A stretch of 64,000 nt of DNA from Salvator merianae (taxonomy: Eukaryota > Chordata > Lepidosauria > Squamata > Teiidae): positions 141,694,290 through 141,758,289 of the forward strand of contig QVOM02000034.1 in assembly GCA_003586115.2 (NCBI GenBank), written 5' to 3'. Below, in pieces: positions 56,856 to 64,000 of this stretch (positions within the stretch are counted from its first letter, which is position 1; each line of letters starts with the position of its first letter). The notes below the pieces were generated by a model. The model was not told the DNA's origin. It made no database searches and worked only from the letters and a program-made list of their open reading frames with translations. A program made the translations under genes and the position numbers.

Positions 56856-58130
56856 AGACATTCCAGATTATCATGTGGTTTCTCTGAAACTTTGGATGTG
56901 TTGCCTACAGATCTTCAGCAAAGAAGGTGGTTAACTGGTTAGCCAAGAAAGGTATTTTAAAAATTCCTTTAGCTTGAAGCTACAGTGGATGAACAACTTC
57001 AAGAGAAAATGAAAGAACCATTCCGTATGGATCCAACCATGTTAAGTCAGACTCAAAGTAGGATTTACACCACCTGAACTCTAGCCGTTGACATTCCTGC
57101 TTCATTACCCAAAGCTCAATGGAATCCCAAGATGCTTTATAGACTCGGCAATGATGTCGAAGGTACCCAGGAATCATTGTGTCAATGGCCCTGCTTACCT
57201 TACAGTTCCACAGTGAGACAAGAGCCTCTACAGGAATGCCATTTATGGCAACTGAAAAAAATCTCTGAGCATTCAGAAATTGCTTAGATTACATAAATCT
57301 CCAAGGGTGGGCCATCTCAATAGATTCTCCCACGCCTGAAGAGAGAGCTGTCACTGCAAGTTCAAAACTTTTCAGTGCGTGGACTGTCCATGACAAGGGG
57401 CTTACCACCAGCCCTCCTACCAATGACTTTTTACCAGTTTGCTCTGTGGCAAAGAACAAATTGAGGATAAGTCCCATGCTGTACATTGGGCCAGTGACAC
57501 ATTGAGACAGCTGCATGTTCATTATGGAGGCCATAAAGACCTGAGCTGGCCCTCTCAGCTCAGGATTGCCTTAGCATGGATGTGGAAATCCTTTGATCCC
57601 ACAATGGCATCTTCCAACACCATATCTGAAACTTTCTCAGCCAGCTCAGATGGGGAGGCTGCCAGGCAGTGGGGAGGAAGGTAAACCAGCAGCATCCCTA
57701 TTCGGTCCCTCTTATATCTTACATTTATGATGTTTACATTTTCGCTTGCTGTCAGGAGCCAAGGAATCTTTTGTAAAGCAAAACACATATTGTAGCACAT
57801 AATACACTTAGATAAGCAATAATATTTCATTTGGTGGAAATTTTGCTAGGCGTCAATTCCATCAAGAAAACAGGGACTGAATAGTTGTTCAATTTTTGCC
57901 TTACAATAAATAGATAAATTTTTTCATATGTATTTCAGACTGTTGGGATTACTTTTTGTTTTAGATTGTCAAAAGGATAAGAAAGAAACAGAGGGTAGTA
58001 CAGGAGCTCTCCTACTTTATTCTCAAAATAAACCTATGAAGAGCATTATGGTAGAAATGAGAGAAGCCCCCAATCACCGTGCATTTCAAAATTCTTCCCT
58101 TGTCAAAATCCAGCTCTCTGTCCTAAAGAT
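56856..58130. other. No gene recognised
   Basis: Unique AT-rich sequence; the short open frames have no motif. Confidence 0.5.
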
Positions 58131-58250
58131 GGGGAACTTGTGAATCTCCAGATGTTTTTGACTCAATGCCTATCACTTCTGACTAGTGACTCTGCATAAT
58201 GAGGCTGGTGGGAATTGAGTTCCACGACATCTGGAGAGCCAAGGTTCCCT
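58131..58250. repeat. Palindromic repeat, 'CTCCAGATGT' type
   Basis: The left GGGGAACTTGTGAATCTCC leads into AGATGTTTTTGACTC, and the right end, reverse complemented, is GGGAACCTTGGCTCTCC leading into AGATGTCGTGGAACTC; the middle is shorter than 70 bp. This is a very common sauropsid palindromic repeat whose arms contain 'GGACTACAACTCCCATCAT'-like sequence. A half copy (GTTGTGGACTACAACTTT) is at about 63311-63345. Confidence 0.65.
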
Positions 58251-58356
58251 TCTGTACCCACTACATGATGGTGATTTATATTAATGTAGATGGCACTTCC
58301 CAAAAACAAATGGAAGTAGAACTGAGCCATGGAAATGGGAGTGTACTAAAGGCATT

Positions 58357-59021
58357 TGAAATGTTCGCACTTAGGTCAGCAGAACGTTCTAATTAGCACG
58401 CTTCAGGACGGTGCAGATGAGGAGAGGTTCCTCACATTTGCACTAGTCTGCGGTAGACCATACCCGAAGGTAGCTGGCTGCCGCGTCAGTGCGAATGCTT
58501 CGGCACCAAGTTCGTTTCCGCACCATCACCAGCGGCCAGACATTCCCCCCTCCGATGCTCGCCATTGGCGGAGCGCCCCTTCCTAGCAGCATCATTTCTG
58601 CAGTGCTGCTACGAAGCTGCGGAGCCTACTTCGCATTCAGCGATAGGCGGAAGGGGCTGGATTCCGATGCGGTTATGAAGATGGTGAAAACCAGACACAA
58701 CTTCGTCCTCGCTTACGAAGTACGCCCCAAAGTGGGCGGGCGTCTTCGTAGCGAGGAACGGCGCATGTGGAAACCGGCTACATCCGCCGATGTCAGAGCG
58801 ATGGACAGGAAGCGTGAGACAAAGGGAGTGAGAAAGCACCATCCCTGATCTTCGCTTGATCGTACAGGTCAGAATCAAGACAAGTAATTACTTGTCTTGC
58901 CTTACCCAACATCAGGTTCGGATTGGGAGAAACGTGGTTCGGATTGGGTGAGGCACGTGCCCGCAGGAGTGCGAAAGCTCTGTTCCAGCGAACGGACTAC
59001 CGCTGTAGTGCGAACAGGCCC
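58357..59021 (-). mobile_element. Harbinger-like element A, second copy in reverse
   Basis: A 665-bp copy of the family at 33144-33714, in opposite orientation. It shares the right end GTGCGAACAGGCCC, the internal 18-bp palindrome GACAAGTAATTACTTGTC (about 58878-58895) and surrounding blocks such as GATCTTCGCTTGATCGT. The left end has lost GGGCC but keeps TGTTCGCACTTA. It is CpG-rich against an AT-rich background. Open frames (119 codons plus, 89 minus) have no transposase motif. Confidence 0.8.
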
Positions 59022-62000
59022 ATAGAGTGATCCAATATTTTAAATGAATAAGACTACTTGCTAAAGAGGAAAGGAGAGACAAAGCATCTTCATGCCTGGA
59101 GCATATTTTCAAGGCACAGTAGGTTAAAAATAGAGAAGTTATCAAATAACTTTAAAGCTCTAGACAGCACAGGCTTATTTTGAAGAACTGACCTTAAATA
59201 ATATTGAATGTGAATCTGTTTTTACACAAAGAGAGACAGGCACAAACTTTTGAGAATCTTCCTCTTGTTTTCAGAGAAAGAGGGGAGAAAGCCAAGCAGA
59301 TAGAGAGAATTACTTTATAGTATTTTCCTTCTGTGTTCGTTCTTTGGTTATAATCTTCAGGTGAACTTCTCTGAAGATGTGAGAATCATGGGGACATATC
59401 TCAGCTGTATCCAAAAATATTTCAGTTAAGTGAAGTCTGAATTCAGGGGTCTTAAGGAGCCTTTGAATAATTTAAAATTTGATAACCATGTCAAAGAGCA
59501 GTTTACTGAATGAGGCCCTAGACTTCTGCCCTAAATGTCCTATCTCTAGTGGCACCATTGTGTTGAAAGCTTGAATAATAAGGATTTAAAATAAGTTTTA
59601 AAACAAAAATAAAAACAAGCTTGGCTTTGGGTTCGTGGTAGTGTAATAAACAAATGAAAGCTGATATCCATGGCTGACATTGCTGCTGAAATGGTTTTTG
59701 CCAGACTGATAAGTCTCTAATTGTTATATAGAATGAGAATTTCCTTTAAGGGAACGTCTGTTGTTATATATGTAGCTGTTGCTGTCTATAGCAAAAGGAT
59801 GTGTGGATAGCCACAAGGTCTTCAGAATAGAGATGATCAACAAAACCAATGACAATTTGAAATAGATTTTAGAGATTAACACTGGGGTTTCAAGTCATGT
59901 CCACAGTAGGTCATTAGACCAAGTCAGGGGACTGGCTGAAGTGCTACATCTGCACTACAGTTTGGTCTAATGGAAGGTCATGACTCCTGCTAGATCACTC
60001 TGCACAGAATGAAGCTTTGCAGTGGGCTATGGCATGAAAATAGCACTGTAGCATGCTCCAAGCATGGACCACTTGTAAGCAGTCCATGCAGTGGTCTAGC
60101 TGTTATACCAGTCTACAGACTGCATGCAGACAGTGGACCACTATACTATGCCTGGTGCCATTTCGCCAGGCACCTGGAAAAGGAAGTGCACTGCCTCTGC
60201 ATGCCCAACTGAAATTGTCCTGGCTGGCAACTCCGGAAGCTGAGACATTTCATTCCTGTCCTCCAAAGCTGGGTCAGGATGACCCCCACATAAAGTGGAT
60301 GGCCCTTGGAATGTTCCAGCAGCAGCCTGGTTCATTGTGGGTCAGGTTGCCCGGAGTAGGCCAATGCAGTGCAGGATAGCCCACGACACACAGATAGGTC
60401 CTAGGATCTGGTTTGAACAGGTTTTCTACTTTTTTGACTGGATTTTATAATGTATTTGTGCTAATGAGCACACAACTCAAATGTACACAATTGCACATAT
60501 ACACTTTTTTGCCATATCTACCAGTAGCAGCTGTCATAGGAGGATGGGGGAAGGACTGAGGTGGCGAATGAAGCCTTGCTGTTCATCATGCTGAAAATCT
60601 GCTTTGATCTGCAGCAAACCAAAATAGGGTATGATGTAATCATGCATTTGAGCTGTGTAAGCAAGTGGAAATGGTTTCATCCATGCTCATGTGTATTTTT
60701 CAAAACAAGGAAAAGGAATGTGGATTGGATTGGAACAGAAACAGTCACAATTCTGTAAGTAACATATGAAAATGAATTATTTTATTATTTGTCCATCCCC
60801 ACACCGTATATACAGAAATGTATGTCAGTTTAGATTGTGATTGTACATTGTGAAGAATCAAATATAGATATTGGGAAGATTGTCAGTGAGCAAATAGGGA
60901 TCTTCACAGAAGAACATGGAACAGAGTATGCATTTCCCACCATAACCCTGAATGAGTAACTAGTCACTAGATACATGCTGGGGTTCTGTCACTTGTCAGA
61001 CTCCCTAGGAGCAAGACTCACAAGGCAGTTTATTAAGAAGGCTGTCTGAGGATAAGTTGCTGTTGTCACACACATTCTCTCTCTCTCACACACACACACG
61101 AGGTTTCCACTTACTGGGTGAGCCTGTGAGATGCTCACAGAATGCTGGACAGGCAATGTGTTCTACCATTAAACTTCTAAAAAAGGAGTCATCATGGAGC
61201 AAGTTCTGGAAGAGATCTAGCAGCATGCAGACACCACTGTGGAGGCAGATTGGCAGTGATTCTTCTTCAGCACCCATGTTGGTTTCAGGGTGGGTAAGTG
61301 GTGCCATAGCCATAATGGCAAAAGAGACACTGGTAATCATTTGCAACAACCTCAAGCATCACTAGTACAACAGCTTCCTGTCGCAAAAGCAGACAAAGTT
61401 CTTGACCACTTTTTCAATGGAAACATTCTTATACTTTTCTTGATCCATATCCTTGGCCAAGCAGAATATCTAACTGGAACAAGCAAGACAAAATAAAATA
61501 TGTTCAGGATTGGATTCCAGTAAGGTAAAGCAGATGATGTATTTTGTCCCATCAATTTTTGCTATACAGAATCAGCACTTTGGGGCAAAGGGTTAGCTCC
61601 CCCAGCCTGAAGACAAGCTATCATTCTTCAGCTTTTCACCTGGTCTGTGGGAGGTGCAGCATCCCTTGAGGTGGTGGGGAAGAAAGTGGTAATTGGTGCT
61701 TTGCCTTAGATAGTGCTGAGACATGCTTTAATGTGTTGTGGATCAAAATGTGCTTTGGAACAACCAATGCCTACTTCAGTCATCACCCACTCCGACACCT
61801 TAGGCACAAATGGTGATATGTTCAGATCCTGAAGAGAGATGCTCATATTTGACTTCTCTTATGGTCCTGTCTCAAGCTCTGCAGACAGTTTCAAGCTGTG
61901 TCTCCACACATAGTGTAGGAGATGTGTGAGGGTGCATGCCTTGGCAGAAGCCTCTTCCCCACCACATTGCTGGACACTTCCCAGTCTCCTTGTCGCTCCT

Positions 62001-63073
62001 GCAAAGATCAGCATTTCGCATCCAAGCTCGTACACCTTGGGTGGGTGGTGTGCTCCTTAACAGTCACATCATGCCACCGAAATAGAATTATGGTACCTTC
62101 AGCCATGCTCATGGATACCTTACAAGGTAAGAGGAGACACAGCCTTGGTCTCATTCCTATCATGGCTGTTCATATGACATTGCAATGGCCAGAAAAATGC
62201 TCTGAATTGTCCTTGTCCTACACATAATGATACTGTGGTCTTAGAATTAGCCAGCCTCTCTTATTCTCTGCCCAGTTCCCCACATTTCCAACTAGATGCT
62301 TCTCAGAGACACCTGTATCTGACTTCTTGAAGAATTCTTGCTATGCAGAACTAGGAAAGATGAACCAGTGGCCTGATATGGTAGGGACCACCTGATGTCC
62401 ATCTGAGTGAAGCACAAAGATCTCAACCTTCACCTGTACAGAGCTGGAAAACCTCATGAAATGCAGCCTAACTGGGCACTGCGCTCCCCCTCATGCCTGC
62501 CCCAAAGCAGACAAGCATTCAGTGTGTTTCAACTGAGTTTGCAATGTGTGTGCAAGAGAAAATATGAGATTATGTCAGATTTGATATATGAGAAATGCTC
62601 TGTTTAAAGGCAGGGTGAAGCTCAGAACATAAGAAGAAAAATAATTATGCCAAAGCAAAAATAAATTGAATGGCCATTAGCAATAATTTTTCACATTTTG
62701 CTTACAAAACTGAGATAATTAGCCCTTTGTGGGTTATCTGTCCCTTATAGTTCAGGTTATTTATTTATTTAATTTTAAAAACAGATGACAGATAATTCGA
62801 CAGTGGATGTTAGAAGGGCGTAATTTCCCCCCATGCATTCAAACTGCCAGTTATCTACGAGGAAACACACAAAAGACCTATTTTTATGCACATGGATCAA
62901 AAGTTCTCTGCAATCAGAAGCCTCATTTTCTTTTCCTATGAGAGATACTCTGAGTAGGAAGCATGTTGCACCATGAGCCCACCTGACAATATTTTACAAA
63001 GTTTTCCATCTGTGCTGAAAAACATTCTTTAAAAAATGATTTATTTATCTATGTAATTTTTACATTTCTGTCA
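59022..63073. other. Unique sequence; no gene recognised
   Basis: No exon or RNA gene is evident in four kilobases. An inverted repeat (ATTAGACCAA at about 59913-59922 with TTGGTCTAAT at about 59961-59970) and a (CT)n(CA)n microsatellite at 61066-61099 are the only clear items. Open frames up to 108 codons have no motif. Confidence 0.5.
61066..61099. repeat. (CT)n(CA)n compound microsatellite
   Basis: TCACACACATT, then CTCTCTCTCTCT, then CACACACACACA in succession. Confidence 0.9.
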
Positions 63074-63096
63074 TTTAATTAATTAATTAATTAATT
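63074..63096. repeat. (AATT)n microsatellite
   Basis: Five tandem AATT units, possibly expanded from the tail of the adjacent SINE. Confidence 0.9.
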
Positions 63097-63129
63097 GTGC
63101 TCAAGCAGTGAATATCTTTTTTTTGCTCT

Positions 63130-63275
63130 TCATTTTATTCTCATTCCAACTCTGCCAGGTAAGTTAGGCAGACCCAGGATCATCTAGTCGGCTTTCATGA
63201 CCCAAGGGAGGATTTGAGTTGTAGGATCCTAGGCCCTAGTTTTACATCTTAGCCACCTGATCATGTCAACTAACC
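63130..63275 (-). repeat. tRNA-derived SINE (MIR/CORE-SINE-like)
   Basis: Read on the minus strand this has a tRNA-like head (TTAGCCACCTGATCATG complement, marking an A-box region), a B-box-like GGATCCTACAACTCAAATCC, and the plus-strand phrase TCATTCCAACTCTGCCAGGT that in such SINEs reads 'CTCACAACAACCCTGTGAGGTAGG'. Sauropsid tRNA-derived SINEs with a MIR-like core have this order. It is old and not expected to be transcribed. Confidence 0.6.
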
Positions 63276-64000
63276 AGCAGTATTGCAAGTTCCCTAGTTG
63301 CCCCCCAAATGTTGTGGACTACAACTTTTATCATTCATGATCATTAACTATAGGTGAAAACAGATGGGCACTGCACAACAATATCTGAAAGTTCCTATGT
63401 TGGATTTCCTTCATCTATATTGATTGGCAGGGCCTCAGTCTTCAAGGGAAACCTGTCAAACATAGGGGGCTGCTAAACCTATAGAAAAGACGAAAATAAA
63501 ATATTCTTCAAAGGAACATAAACAGCTAATGCATTTGATGAAGTAGGCTTAGGGCCTGTTCACATTTTTATCCCGATCTATGGTGGAACAGACCTTGCAG
63601 TGTGGAGACTGTCTGCACTGTGAGGCCATAGAACAGACTGGCACCAGGATACCAGAATTCACAGTGTGAATGCTGGCATCCTTCTGGAGTCCTGTGAGAT
63701 GACAGTGCCCAGAAAGTTTCTGGCCACTGCCATGGTGACTAGTAATACTGCACAGTGGCACAGGCACAGGTGCAACCATGCTATGCACTAGCACAGGTGC
63801 TATGCGAAATGTCCCTTTCAGTCTAGGCAGATGATTCACACTGTATCCTGCCAGCCATGGCCAACTGATTCTAGTTCAGCAATGGCAATAGCCTTTTTGG
63901 TCTCTAGCATGCCTAGACAGAGATTCCTTGTAATGTTTGCATAATACTCACTGACAGAAGAGAAGAATATGTTGACAGACTTCATGATTGGTCACCATGA
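63276..64000. other. No gene; Harbinger-like left end and repeat scraps
   Basis: A half copy of the 58131-type palindrome lies at about 63311-63345. At 63552 a Harbinger-like end GGGCCTGTTCACATTTTTA follows TTA, but I could not define its right end. The remaining sequence shows no gene. Confidence 0.45.

Noticed and set aside
63130..63275. Functional tRNA gene
   Set aside because: The tRNA-like boxes are diverged, there is no cloverleaf with a plausible anticodon arm, and a SINE body follows.
1..64000. Endogenous retrovirus or LTR element
   Set aside because: No pair of long direct repeats starting TG and ending CA, no primer-binding site, and no protease, integrase or envelope signature were seen; all RT motifs are of non-LTR type.
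1..64000. CRISPR array, bacterial operon, or phage
   Set aside because: No regularly spaced identical repeats with unique spacers and no prokaryotic gene arrangement; the LINE and SINE content shows vertebrate DNA.

Overview
The window reads as repeat-rich, intergenic or intronic DNA from a sauropsid vertebrate, most likely a squamate (lizard-type) reptile. The basis is the mixture of repeats: a CR1 3' end carrying the ATTCTATGA-type terminus, L1 and L2/CR1-clade LINEs side by side, many small non-autonomous DNA transposons with 8-bp (hAT-like) or 3-bp (Harbinger-like) target duplications, and scattered microsatellites in AT-rich unique sequence. I found no convincing host exon, tRNA, rRNA, CRISPR, bacterial operon or retroviral gene. 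Almost every short open frame is chance; the open frames that carry real protein signatures all belong to LINE retrotransposons.

Layout. 1-3.1 kb: unique, no gene. 3.1-4.8 kb: minus-strand L2-clade LINE with reverse-transcriptase motifs. 5.7 kb: a near-perfect 180-bp palindromic transposon. 7.9-14.1 kb: an old, near full-length plus-strand L1 (ORF1 and ORF2 traces), split by a younger minus-strand CR1 at 13.2-13.5 kb. 17.8-18.7 kb: hAT element made of iterated palindromes. 19.7-20.4 kb: CR1-clade LINE 3' part. 21.5-22.0 kb: GC-rich minisatellite contained in a hAT element with a perfect 8-bp target duplication. 27.3-31.3 kb: DNA transposons, L2-like and L1-like LINE pieces. 32.1-36.3 kb: CR1-clade tail, three successive Harbinger-like elements, and a long palindrome split by an 807-bp hAT element. 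36.6-40.3 kb: a comparatively young, 5'-truncated minus-strand L1 bounded by a perfect 12-bp target duplication. 40.3-64 kb: mostly unique sequence with further hAT-like, Harbinger-like and palindromic elements (43.7, 49.8, 50.8, 56.1, 58.1 and 58.4 kb) and a tRNA-derived SINE at 63.1 kb.

The genes here are transposon genes, so 'working together' means order of insertion rather than a pathway: CR1 landed in the old L1, a hAT landed in a palindromic element, and a Harbinger-like element landed in another repeat at 56 kb. The two L1 copies supply endonuclease and reverse-transcriptase remnants; the small DNA elements encode nothing recognisable and would have depended on transposases from elsewhere. 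Assignment of repeats to superfamilies rests on termini, target duplications and protein motifs read by eye, without a library search.
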